A model generated the notes under the pieces. That model was given only the letters and a program-made list of their open reading frames with translations. It was not told the DNA's origin and ran no database searches. A program made the position numbers and the translations under genes. This document shows, one piece after another, positions 39,865 to 47,020 of a stretch of DNA of 47,020 bases. This DNA is from Chthoniobacter flavus (GTDB lineage: Bacteria; Verrucomicrobiota; Verrucomicrobiia; Chthoniobacterales; Terrimicrobiaceae): positions 1 to 47,020 of the forward strand of contig CAMASH010000022.1 in the NCBI GenBank assembly GCA_945860745.1, given 5' to 3'. Positions within the stretch are counted from its first letter, which is position 1. Each line of letters opens with the position of its first letter.

Positions 39865-42189
39865 TTACGTGGTGGCAACGGTAAGTTTGTTGCGGTTTTC
39901 TCCGGCAGAGGCCTGTTCGCGAACGCGGGCGCGGTTCGCGGCAAACTTCACCCACAGCCACATGCCTCCGACATAGGCGAAGGCTCCGAAGGGGATCAGG
40001 AGGCCCTCCCACGTTGGGTAAATTCCCAGCCAGACTCCGGTCCAGGAGGGCAGTTCGAGGCCGGGGATCGGGTGGACCGGCAGCCAGCCGATGGTCTGGA
40101 AAATGCGCACGGTGGAGCCGAGGAAAGTGAAGAGCACAAAGACCACCAGGACGCCCGTGACCACCAACATTTTGCGATACGGGAGCTTCGCACCGATGGC
40201 AAAAACCGCGAAGCCCAGCGCGCCGATCAGCAGGCCGCCGATGGCCAGACCGATGAGCACAGGGCGCATGCCTGCTTCCAGGATGAGCGATTGCATGAAC
40301 AGGGTGGTCTCGAAACCTTCGCGGAAGATGGTCATGAAACCCACTCCCACCAACGCAAGGTTCTCCCAGCGGGTGTCGCGTTTGCCCTGGGCGGATTTGC
40401 TCAAATCGCGGAGCCGGGCGTTCCAGCCGGTCCAGTAATATTTGTGAAAGACCCAGTTTGTGACCATGAGCAGGCTGATCACGGCAATCACCGAGATCAC
40501 CGCCTCGAGCGTTTCGCCGTAACGGGAGAGACCCTGCAAAAGCGTGCGGGAAACGGCAAACAAGGCCGCGCTGGCGGCGAGGGCCAGCCAGGCTCCGACG
40601 CCGATGCGATGGCGAATGCCGGCGTTTTCCGGTCCGCGCAAGCCGGCCAGGAGAGCAGCCAGAATCACCACGGCTTCGAGTCCCTCGCGGGCTACGATGA
40701 GAACGGTGCTGATGGCGGCGGCGGTGGGCGAGAGGCCCACTTTGACCAAAGCCGCGCATTCCTCCAGCGCGGTCAGCGCCCGTCGATAGGTGGCGGTTAA
40801 TTCCTCTCCGGTAACGCGGCTGTCGAGGGCGGTTTTGATGCCGAGCTGGCCGTGTCCACCATCAAGGAAAGTTCTCTCGGCGCGCAAGGCGAGCGAAGGA
40901 TCGCGCGGCAGGGTGCGGGCTTCAATTTCCAGATCAAAATTGATGTAGGCATCAAGGCGGAGCTGTTCAGCTTTGCGCCATTGATTATCCTGCGCGGCGG
41001 CCAGCGACTGGCCGAGGAGGGAACGGACTTCGAGCACGGTTTCGGTGACGACATCGGAGGACATGCCGGCGCGTTTGAGGGTGAGGCCGAACTCGCGCTG
41101 AAGGAGGGACCCGGTGGTCTTGACCAGAGCTTCGACCTCCGCCAGGGCGACTTTACGGTTGATGGCCAGTTCCAGCTTTTCCATGGTCGAAAGCAATTCG
41201 GGGCCGGACTTTTCCAGGGCGGCGGACTTGGTTTCGCGCCAGACAGGCATGAGTTCGTTGACGATCTGCTGAGCCTGGATGGTGAAGGTCTTGGCCTCGC
41301 GGTATTCAATGGGGATGGTAACTTCGCCATCGCGCACGCCGGACTGATATTCCATCGGGATCAGACGCAGGAGCTTGAGCACGATGCGTTCACGCCGCTC
41401 CACGTCCTCGGGGGTCAGAAGGTTGGGATAGCCGCACTCCAGCGCGAGACGCCAGGCCGCGAGCAACCGGGGCATGTCCGCGGAATTCTTCCGCGCAGAG
41501 TCGAGCAGGGCAGCGAAGTTGGTGTCGGCATCCGGGACGCTGCTTTCGGAATTCGTGGCCATTTGCAAAAGCGAGGCCGGGAGTTCGGACAGGCCCTGAA
41601 TTTCCGAAGCCCGGGCTGTGACCAAGGTGGCGGTGGACCGGCCTTCCTGGACCAGGCGCATCAGGGCGTCGGTTTTTTCGCGGGCGCGGGTGAGCTGCCA
41701 GATGACGTATTCGCGGGCAAGGAGGCGGCTGACTTCGTCCCGCTGGGTGGCGCTGGCTCCCAGGCGCTGGAGGGCGAGGGCTCCCTCGACGGAGTTGGCA
41801 TACTTGGGGAGCTTGATGATGGACCGCCACTCGCGGGCCGTTTCGACCTGGCCGGCGCGCTGACTGGCCAGCATTTCCAGGCCGGCAACGTGTTGCAGGC
41901 GGGCCTGGAGGGAGCCTAGCGACTCGGCGGTTTGCAGGGCATCGCCCGTCCCCGCGGGAAGCGGAAGTTCCCAAAGCCGGCGGGCGGCGGGATCGGTGAC
42001 ACTGCGGGTGAAAGCGGCTTGCGCGGCGAGCAGATTTCCGGCAAGGGCCGGAGTCCACCGTTCGCCGTGGATGTCGAGCAGGGCTTCGTCAAAGGCGCCC
42101 TGCAAGCTGGCGGAGTCGTCGATGGTATCCGCAAGACCGTTTAACGCGAGAACCGCGGCGAAGGCGAGACTGGTGAGGAAATGCTTCAT
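39865..42189 (-). CDS. FTR1/EfeU-type iron permease with long periplasmic N-domain
   Basis: A 774-residue membrane protein. The signal peptide is MKHFLTSLAFAAVLALNGLA. Residues ~20-480 form a helical periplasmic domain rich in Leu/Ala. The FTR1 membrane part begins at ~485 and carries two REGLE-type iron-binding motifs, 'VAREGLEAVVILAALLAG' (~491) and 'TIFREGFETTLFMQSL' (~625), with seven or more helices. FTR1/EfeU imports Fe2+/Fe3+ with help of a periplasmic oxidase or binding protein. Fungal FTR1 and E. coli EfeU lack this large N-domain, which is known in some bacteria. The gene is 15 bases downstream of the EfeO-like gene and in the same operon. Confidence 0.85.
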   Translation of the reverse strand: MKHFLTSLAFAAVLALNGLADTIDDSASLQGAFDEALLDIHGERWTPALAGNLLAAQAAFTRSVTDPAARRLWELPLPAGTGDALQTAESLGSLQARLQHVAGLEMLASQRAGQVETAREWRSIIKLPKYANSVEGALALQRLGASATQRDEVSRLLAREYVIWQLTRAREKTDALMRLVQEGRSTATLVTARASEIQGLSELPASLLQMATNSESSVPDADTNFAALLDSARKNSADMPRLLAAWRLALECGYPNLLTPEDVERRERIVLKLLRLIPMEYQSGVRDGEVTIPIEYREAKTFTIQAQQIVNELMPVWRETKSAALEKSGPELLSTMEKLELAINRKVALAEVEALVKTTGSLLQREFGLTLKRAGMSSDVVTETVLEVRSLLGQSLAAAQDNQWRKAEQLRLDAYINFDLEIEARTLPRDPSLALRAERTFLDGGHGQLGIKTALDSRVTGEELTATYRRALTALEECAALVKVGLSPTAAAISTVLIVAREGLEAVVILAALLAGLRGPENAGIRHRIGVGAWLALAASAALFAVSRTLLQGLSRYGETLEAVISVIAVISLLMVTNWVFHKYYWTGWNARLRDLSKSAQGKRDTRWENLALVGVGFMTIFREGFETTLFMQSLILEAGMRPVLIGLAIGGLLIGALGFAVFAIGAKLPYRKMLVVTGVLVVFVLFTFLGSTVRIFQTIGWLPVHPIPGLELPSWTGVWLGIYPTWEGLLIPFGAFAYVGGMWLWVKFAANRARVREQASAGENRNKLTVATT

Positions 42190-42204
42190 TGGGTGGTGGG
42201 GAAA

Positions 42205-43227
42205 TCAACCGGAAACCTTGACCCCGGAGACCGCGGCGCTCTGCTCGATCTGCGGAACGAGTTTGTCGGTTTTTTCCTTGGCCTGCGTGGCCAGTTCGTC
42301 GATTTCCGCGCCCTTAATTTCGCCCTGCTTCTCGCGGTCGTCGATCTTGTCGAGAAAGGCCATGATTTCCTTGAAACCAGACGTCACCGACTTGGCCAAC
42401 GCCTTATCCTTTTCGGCCACGCTTTTGTCCACCGCCTCATACATTACCTGACAGCTGCCCATGATACCGCGCATGTCGGAAACGCGGCTCACGGCCTGAA
42501 AGCGGCCGGATCTATCCTCGGAATAGCGCGATTCTTTCCAGTCCTCGAAGTAATCCGAGAGCGTCGGAGTCATCACCACCATCGCGCCAAAGCAATCGCT
42601 GACTGAGGCGTTCCAGGCTTTGGCATCGGCCACGAGTTCACCGATTTTTTTGTTCACGTCCCTGGCCGCCGCAACCAGAATGCCGGGCGAAGGCAGGGAT
42701 TTTCCGTTCTCGGCCGTGACGCTCCAGCGTTTTTCGCCGCCCCAGAGAGTCGGTTCAATGATGTAGGTGAAAAGTGCGCCTTGTTTTTCAACTCTCTTCC
42801 CATCGTCGAGCACCAGCACCACGGGAGCGACGTCGTCCGGCCCTTCCGAGGCGGGAACGCCCGCATCGAGATAAATATCGTAGTCGGCCATGGAGGGCAC
42901 ACCGGCCACAATACCCTCAATGGTCTCGTAGCCAAAACTGTCCATGTCCTTGTAGTTTTCCTGCATGGTCGCGATGAGTTTTTCGACTTTCTCCGGTTGG
43001 GCCTTCCAAGCGGATTCGACCGCTCCGCCATTTTCCGATACCAAGGCGGCATAGGCTTCGGTGTTTTTGACAAAATCCTCAGAGGCGGCCTGGATTTTTT
43101 CGAGTTTCGTGAGCAGGTAAGTCTTTACACTGGCAGCGGTCGCGGCGGAATCGGCCGCCCGTAAGTTTGATAACGCCAGGCTGCAGGAAAACACCGCGAG
43201 AATGGACAAGGAACGCGCATAAACCAT
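42205..43227 (-). CDS. EfeO-like (imelysin-family) periplasmic protein
   Basis: A 340-residue periplasmic protein with signal peptide MVYARSLSILAVFSCSLALS ending at NLRA. The following helical part 'AATAASVKTYLLTKLEKIQAASEDFVKNTEAYAALV' and 'YETIEGIVAGVPSMADYDIYLDAG' (residues near 95-115) resembles the EfeO/imelysin M75-like fold, where a conserved GxHxxE is usual; that motif is not clearly present here, so its activity may differ. 'SVTAENGKSLPSPGILVAAARDV' and a long C-terminal helix follow. ATG 43227 is preferred over the TTG at 43245. It precedes the FTR1 gene and would supply iron to it. EfeB is not in the window. Confidence 0.6.
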   Translation of the reverse strand: MVYARSLSILAVFSCSLALSNLRAADSAATAASVKTYLLTKLEKIQAASEDFVKNTEAYAALVSENGGAVESAWKAQPEKVEKLIATMQENYKDMDSFGYETIEGIVAGVPSMADYDIYLDAGVPASEGPDDVAPVVLVLDDGKRVEKQGALFTYIIEPTLWGGEKRWSVTAENGKSLPSPGILVAAARDVNKKIGELVADAKAWNASVSDCFGAMVVMTPTLSDYFEDWKESRYSEDRSGRFQAVSRVSDMRGIMGSCQVMYEAVDKSVAEKDKALAKSVTSGFKEIMAFLDKIDDREKQGEIKGAEIDELATQAKEKTDKLVPQIEQSAAVSGVKVSG

Positions 43228-43319
43228 AATGAGACTCAGTTGCAAAGTCTACGTTCTGTCAAGGTACTTTGATGCAATAATTCTGCGTTCGGGGTGAAGA
43301 AACCGACCGCTCGGTGCGA

Positions 43320-43736
43320 TTAGACCCCGAGAACGGCCACGTCAACCCATCGGGTGTGCGAAGCGCGGCGGTGTTCAAAAACAAAAATCCCTTGCCAGGT
43401 GCCCAGTGTCATTCGACCGGCGGCGATGGGAACGACCTCGCTCGTCCGGGTCAGGGCCATGCGCAAGTGGCTGGTCGTGTCGTCGGGTCCTTCCAGGGTG
43501 TGGACGTAATCGCCCTCCTCGGGCACGATCGTCTCAAAATACGCATGCAAGTCGGTGCGGGCACTGGGATCGGCATTCTCGTAGATGATCAGACTGGCGC
43601 TGGTATGGCGGATGAATACCGTCACCGTGCCAACCATCACCCCGCTGGCCTTCACGATCCGGGCCACTTCGCCGGTGATCTCGTAGGTCCCCTTCCCTCG
43701 CGTGCGGACTTCGACCGTCTCGTGTTTTGCCATCAT
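43320..43736 (-). CDS. YjbQ/UPF0047 family protein
   Basis: A 138-residue protein of the YjbQ (UPF0047) family, some members of which show thiamine-phosphate-synthase activity. Typical segments are 'TYEITGEVARIVKASGVMVGTVTVFIRHTSASLIIYENADPSARTDL' with the HTSA motif, 'EEGDYVHTLEGPDDTTSHLRMALT' and 'RMTLGTWQGIFVFEHRRASHTR', carrying the conserved His and Glu. The ATG at 43736 overlaps the stop of the DUF423 gene (ATGA), which fixes the start although the frame is open further up. Confidence 0.9.
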   Translation of the reverse strand: MMAKHETVEVRTRGKGTYEITGEVARIVKASGVMVGTVTVFIRHTSASLIIYENADPSARTDLHAYFETIVPEEGDYVHTLEGPDDTTSHLRMALTRTSEVVPIAAGRMTLGTWQGIFVFEHRRASHTRWVDVAVLGV

Positions 43737-44071
43737 TGCGGCTTGATCACGATCAACAACCACCCGGCCAGAAACAGCAGACCTCCGATCGGCGTGATGG
43801 CACCGAGCCATTTGATGTTGGTCAGGGCCAGGATGTAGAGCGATCCCGAAAAGATCACAATTCCGGCCAGCCAAAGCCAGACCACCGTGGGATTCCGCCC
43901 CGCCGCCCAGAGCGAAGCCACCGCATGAACGAGATGGTAGAGCACTGCCGTCTGCCAGATGGCTGAAGTGTCATTTGCAGTGAGAACAGTTTTCAATCCG
44001 TGCGCGCCAAAGGCCCCGAGGGCGACTCCCAAAAATCCAAAAACGGCGGCGGCTTGTGTGGCGAATAGCAT
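43733..44071 (-). CDS. DUF423 family small membrane protein
   Basis: A 112-residue protein with four hydrophobic helices and the DUF423 signature 'ALGAFGAHGLK' after the first helix, followed by 'WQTAVLYHLVHAVASLWA' and 'LFSGSLYILALT'-like 'VIFSGSLYILALTNIKWLGAITPIGGLLFLAGWLLI'. Function unknown. It is translationally coupled to the YjbQ gene. Confidence 0.9.
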   Translation of the reverse strand: MLFATQAAAVFGFLGVALGAFGAHGLKTVLTANDTSAIWQTAVLYHLVHAVASLWAAGRNPTVVWLWLAGIVIFSGSLYILALTNIKWLGAITPIGGLLFLAGWLLIVIKPQ

Positions 44072-44147
44072 GGCGGGATATTCGCAGTCCGCGTTGGAAA
44101 ACTCAATCTTTGGCGCGGATGGAGGGACGCAGGCCCTTGCGCCTCGT

Positions 44148-45116
44148 TTATTTCAATGCTGACACCGCGTCGCGCAAAACATCCTCGGGCAGGTGCGGTC
44201 CGATGAACAGCGCCAGCGGAGTGGTGACCCGCGGCGAGTTTCCGACGGGAAAAAATTGCGGCTCGTCGAAACGATCCACTTTTTGAAAGACAAAGAACTC
44301 GTCCGGCGCATCCGCAAAACGCACGACGCCCTTGGCCCGGATCACTTCGTCCGGCAGCGTCTTGAGAAACTCGCCAAAGCTCTGGCGCGAAACCATGGCG
44401 GGAAGGACCAGTTCCATCGAAGCAAAGTGGTGGTCCTGATGCGCATGCCCCCGGTGATCGTGTTCCCCGTGGTCATGGTGATGGTCGTGCGAACAGCATT
44501 CCCCGCTGCACAGCGAGCGCTCGGGCGTGGCCGCCAGGTCGTCGCACAGCGCGCGAATCTCACCAGCCAGCACAAGGGCGTCCACCCGGCGGCCTCCCAG
44601 CCCGAGTTCCGCCAGCGATTTTTCCACATCGGCCAGCCGTCGGGGTTCGACCACATCCGAGCGGGAAAGGAAAAGATGGGTGGCCGTCCGGGCCTGGTCG
44701 CGTTCGAGCGAATTGTGCCAGAAGCGCTTCTGCCAGCGTTTCGCATCGATGATCGTCATTTGCACCGGCAGGGAAAATTTCCTTAACTCCGGTTCCAGCG
44801 AAAGCATTTCGACCAACTGCTCGCTGTCCGTCGTGCCGTTGGTTTCCACCACCACCGCCCTGCCCGGACCGTGCTCGAATTTTTCCAGGACCCCCAACAA
44901 TTCGTCGCGCGAACCGCAGCACACGCAATCGCCGCTGATCGCCTCCACCGCGTTGGTCAGAGCCGCAAGTTGCCCGGCGTCCACTTGGGCATTTTGGTAA
45001 TCGTTGATGATGACATGCGGTTCGACTCCGGCGTCGTGGAGGGCGGGGAGCAGGGCCTTGAGAAAAGTGGTTTTGCCCGAACCCAGAAAACCAACAACGA
45101 GAACCAGCGGAGTCAT
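44148..45116 (-). CDS. CobW/COG0523 family GTPase (metallochaperone)
   Basis: A 322-residue P-loop GTPase. Walker A is GFLGSGKTT (residues 9-17), and the COG0523 signature CxCC is present as GDCVCCGSRDEL near 85, followed by the 'VVVETNGTTD' switch region. Between the GTPase domain and the C-terminal CobW_C domain lies a His-rich metal-binding linker (HDHHHDHGEHDHRGHAHQDHH, around residues 208-228). Such proteins insert or deliver zinc, cobalt, nickel or iron. The C-terminal half ends 'GPHLPEDVLRDAVSALK'. No zinc-uptake genes are nearby, so the metal is unknown. Confidence 0.85.
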   Translation of the reverse strand: MTPLVLVVGFLGSGKTTFLKALLPALHDAGVEPHVIINDYQNAQVDAGQLAALTNAVEAISGDCVCCGSRDELLGVLEKFEHGPGRAVVVETNGTTDSEQLVEMLSLEPELRKFSLPVQMTIIDAKRWQKRFWHNSLERDQARTATHLFLSRSDVVEPRRLADVEKSLAELGLGGRRVDALVLAGEIRALCDDLAATPERSLCSGECCSHDHHHDHGEHDHRGHAHQDHHFASMELVLPAMVSRQSFGEFLKTLPDEVIRAKGVVRFADAPDEFFVFQKVDRFDEPQFFPVGNSPRVTTPLALFIGPHLPEDVLRDAVSALK

Positions 45117-45182
45117 GCCTCTAAGACAGCCGTTTTCGTGGTTCCGTTCAATCGACGTTCCCGCTGCGCCGGGACGTGAAAG

Positions 45183-45932
45183 CTACATGCTCATCCCGCC
45201 ATCCACCGCCAGCACCTGACCGGTGATGTAGGCGGCTTCGGGACTGGCAAAATAGGCAACGGCTGACGCAATGTCATCGCTCGAACCCATGCGTCCCTGC
45301 GGAATCATGGCCAAAGCGCCCTTCTTCACTTCGTCGCTCAGAACGGAGGTCATATCGGTCTCGGTGAAACCCGGGGCCACCACGTTGACCGTGATGTTGC
45401 GGCTGGCGAGTTCGCGGGCCAGCGTTTTGCTCAGGCCGATCAACCCGGCTTTGCTGGCCGCATAGTTGGCCTGCCCAGCCGTGCCGAGGATGCCGCTGAC
45501 GGAGCTGATATTGATGATGCGTCCGAAGCGCTGCTTGACCATGGAGCGCAGAACAGCGCGGGTGAAGTTGAAGGCACCCTTGAGGTTCGTATCCAGGACG
45601 ATGTCCCAATCCTCCGAGCTCATGCGCATGGCCAGGGTGTCGCGGGTGATGCCGGCGTTGTTCACCAGCACGTCCACCCGTCCGAAATCGGCCAGGATTT
45701 GCTCACCGGCTTTTTGCACTGCATCGAAATCGGCCACATCCACCGCGTAGGGCTTGGCCGTGCCGGGCGCGGCGGCATTGAGGGCATCGGCCACTTTCTG
45801 CGAATTGGCTTCGGTGCGGCTGACCACCGCAATTTTTGCGCCCTCGGAAGCGAGGCGTTTGGCGATGGCTTCGCCGATGCCCCGTCCGGCTCCGGTGACA
45901 ATGGCAACCTGGTTTTCGAATCGTTTAGTCAT
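45183..45932 (-). CDS. fabG: 3-oxoacyl-ACP reductase FabG
   Basis: A 249-residue SDR of the FabG type. TGAGRGIG (residues 14-21), 'NNAGITRD' (~90), 'NISSVSGILGTAGQANYAASKAGLIGLSKTLARELASRNITVNVVAPGFTETDMT' and the end 'AYITGQVLAVDGGMSM' match FabG closely, including catalytic Ser, Tyr and Lys. It reduces 3-ketoacyl-ACP with NADPH in fatty-acid elongation. The start is ATG 45932; a 7-base tandem repeat with several out-of-frame ATGs lies directly upstream. The preceding gene is a sugar dehydrogenase, so a different SDR role cannot be excluded, but the sequence is that of FabG. Confidence 0.88.
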   Translation of the reverse strand: MTKRFENQVAIVTGAGRGIGEAIAKRLASEGAKIAVVSRTEANSQKVADALNAAAPGTAKPYAVDVADFDAVQKAGEQILADFGRVDVLVNNAGITRDTLAMRMSSEDWDIVLDTNLKGAFNFTRAVLRSMVKQRFGRIINISSVSGILGTAGQANYAASKAGLIGLSKTLARELASRNITVNVVAPGFTETDMTSVLSDEVKKGALAMIPQGRMGSSDDIASAVAYFASPEAAYITGQVLAVDGGMSM

Positions 45933-45954
45933 TTGTCATTTGTCATTTGTCATT
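45928..45954 (-). repeat. 7-bp tandem repeat at the FabG start
   Basis: Three full copies and one partial of GTCATTT (plus strand) between the dehydrogenase stop and the fabG start. On the minus strand it gives ATGs spaced by 7 bases in rotating frames; the upstream ones open 4-5-codon frames ending in TGA or TAA. Repeat number changes would alter which frame is met first. Confidence 0.6.
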
Positions 45955-47020
45955 AAACGTTCACCCAACTGCGGGTCTTGGCGCTTTGTTCGATGGCGGC
46001 CAGAACTTTTTCGTTTCGCAATCCGTCCTCGAAGGTCGGCTGCACGCTCTTCTTGCCCACCACGGCTTTCACGAAATCGGCAAAGGTGTTCACGAAGGTG
46101 TGTTCGTAGCCGATGATGTGCCCCGGCGGCCACCAGGCGCCGGCGTAGGGATGCACGCCCTCGGTCACAATGATGTCGCGGAATCCGCGTTTGTCCTCGG
46201 GGTCCTCGGCGTTGAAGTATTGCAGGCGGTTCATGTCCTCGAAGTTGAAGGCCAGCGAACCCTTGCTGCCGTTGACCTCGAGGGTGATGTGATTCTTCCG
46301 GCCCTGGGCGAAACGCGTCGCTTCCAGATTTGCCACCGCGCCGTTTTTGAAACGCCCGATCCACGAAACCGTGTCGTCCACTGTGACCTTACCCATCTTT
46401 TTCCCCGCCTTGGCGCCCAGGCCTTTGCCGGCTTCCTCCAGAATCGGACGCTCCTTGATGAAGGTCTCCATCAGTCCGCAGACTTCCTTGATTTCGCCGA
46501 CGAGGTAGCGTCCAAGGTCGATGATGTGGGCGTCAATGTCGCCGTGCGTGCCGGACCCGGCGATCTTGGCCTGCAAGCGCCAGACCAGCGGGAAATTCGG
46601 ATCAGCGATCCAGTCCTGCGCATAGCGGGCGCGGTAATGGTAGATGCGGTCGCCGAGGTCACCGCGTTCGATCATGCGCTTGGCCAGTGCGATGGCGGGG
46701 ATGCGCCGGTAGTTGTGACAGATCATGTTCACCACCCTCGCCTTCTTGACCGCGGCGACCATTTTCTCGCACTCGGCCACATCCATCGCGAGCGGCTTTT
46801 CGCAGAGGATGGCTTTGCCGTGCTTGGCCGCCTCCAGGACGATTTCGCAGTGGCTGTCGTTCGGCGTGCAAACGTCCACGATGTCAATTTCCGGATCGCT
46901 CACCACTGCCTTCCAATCCGTGGCCGCCTTCTGCCAGCCGAGTTGCGCGCGGGCCGCCTCGACGTTCTTGGCCGAACGTCCGCAGATGGTGTGCAGATTC
47001 ACCCCGGCGGGCAGATCAAA
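45953..47020 (-). CDS. Gfo/Idh/MocA family oxidoreductase (5' end beyond the window)
   Basis: The frame runs to the right edge of the window, so the N-terminal nucleotide-binding glycine loop is missing; at least 355 residues are visible. 'DIVDVCTPNDSHCEIVLEAAKHGKAILCEKPLAMDVAECEKMV' shows the EKP motif, 'ICHNYRRIPAIALAKRMI' and 'GSGTHGDIDAHIIDLGRYLVGEIKEV' (D..H.ID) the active site. The C-terminus 'FADFVKAVVGKKSVQPTFEDGLRNEKVLAAIEQSAKTRSWVNV' is typical of the family's myo-inositol-dehydrogenase-like group. The gene is upstream of and close to fabG (20-base gap filled by a 7-bp repeat). Confidence 0.85.
   Translation of the reverse strand, partial: FDLPAGVNLHTICGRSAKNVEAARAQLGWQKAATDWKAVVSDPEIDIVDVCTPNDSHCEIVLEAAKHGKAILCEKPLAMDVAECEKMVAAVKKARVVNMICHNYRRIPAIALAKRMIERGDLGDRIYHYRARYAQDWIADPNFPLVWRLQAKIAGSGTHGDIDAHIIDLGRYLVGEIKEVCGLMETFIKERPILEEAGKGLGAKAGKKMGKVTVDDTVSWIGRFKNGAVANLEATRFAQGRKNHITLEVNGSKGSLAFNFEDMNRLQYFNAEDPEDKRGFRDIIVTEGVHPYAGAWWPPGHIIGYEHTFVNTFADFVKAVVGKKSVQPTFEDGLRNEKVLAAIEQSAKTRSWVNV

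Noticed and set aside
43246-43319. Possible Fur box upstream of the iron operon
   Set aside because: The AT-rich bases near 43268-43286 match the Fur consensus poorly by eye; not claimed.

Overview
The window looks like a chromosome segment of a high-GC Gram-negative bacterium of the Verrucomicrobiota/Opitutae type. The evidence is indirect: a giant autotransporter-type beta-strand-repeat protein ending in a PEP-CTERM sorting signal, a second PEP-CTERM protein, a prepilin-like protein with an N-methylation motif, secreted glycoside hydrolases, two sugar catabolic operons, and a tyrosine integrase of the 'TGAAQSD' type. No marker gene fixes the species.

Layout. (1) 1-2060: an LssY-C domain gene, a decayed IS21-family insertion sequence (istA joined to an istB fragment) and a GIY-YIG endonuclease gene cut off by that IS. 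(2) 2064-10015: a 7.9-kb integrated element between a 21-bp copy of a tRNA-Asn 3' end (attL) and the intact tRNA-Asn (attR). It carries an AbiE-like nucleotidyltransferase toxin-antitoxin pair, a remnant of a CBASS anti-phage operon fused at both ends to unrelated genes, a VirB10/TrbI-like and a lipoprotein gene from a conjugation-type cluster, small hypotheticals, a HigBA-type toxin-antitoxin pair and the integrase. Paired 12-bp repeats just inside each end look like integrase arm sites. (3) 10298-13789: a GH63 glucosidase and an SDR dehydrogenase. (4) 13814-27108, minus strand: about 13 tightly packed genes, apparently one operon, for secreted glycan degradation (PEP-CTERM protein, prepilin-like protein, two glycoside hydrolases, a sialidase-like protein) and cytoplasmic sugar breakdown (DapA/NanA-like aldolase, Gfo/Idh/MocA dehydrogenase, SDR, PIG-L deacetylase, NagB-like isomerase), plus two small Cys/His-rich proteins of unknown function. 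(5) 27493-34210, plus strand: a divergent operon headed by a ROK repressor, with an SSS symporter and its small partner, RraA-like aldolase, a second MocA dehydrogenase, a formamidase-like protein and a CBM9-like protein. The ROK protein may control both operons from the AT-rich spacer. (6) 34204-35008: a broken lipoprotein gene and an AraC fragment. (7) 35157-39551: the giant repeat protein. (8) 39865-43227: FTR1 iron permease and an EfeO-like protein. (9) 43320-47020: YjbQ, DUF423, a CobW-type GTPase, FabG and a partial MocA dehydrogenase.

The most interesting part is the tRNA-Asn element. It is a small defence/mobility island in which about 465 bp of a type III CBASS operon (end of a CD-NTase gene plus start of a HORMA gene) survives as in-frame fusions. 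All family assignments were made by eye from motifs; none was tested by database search.
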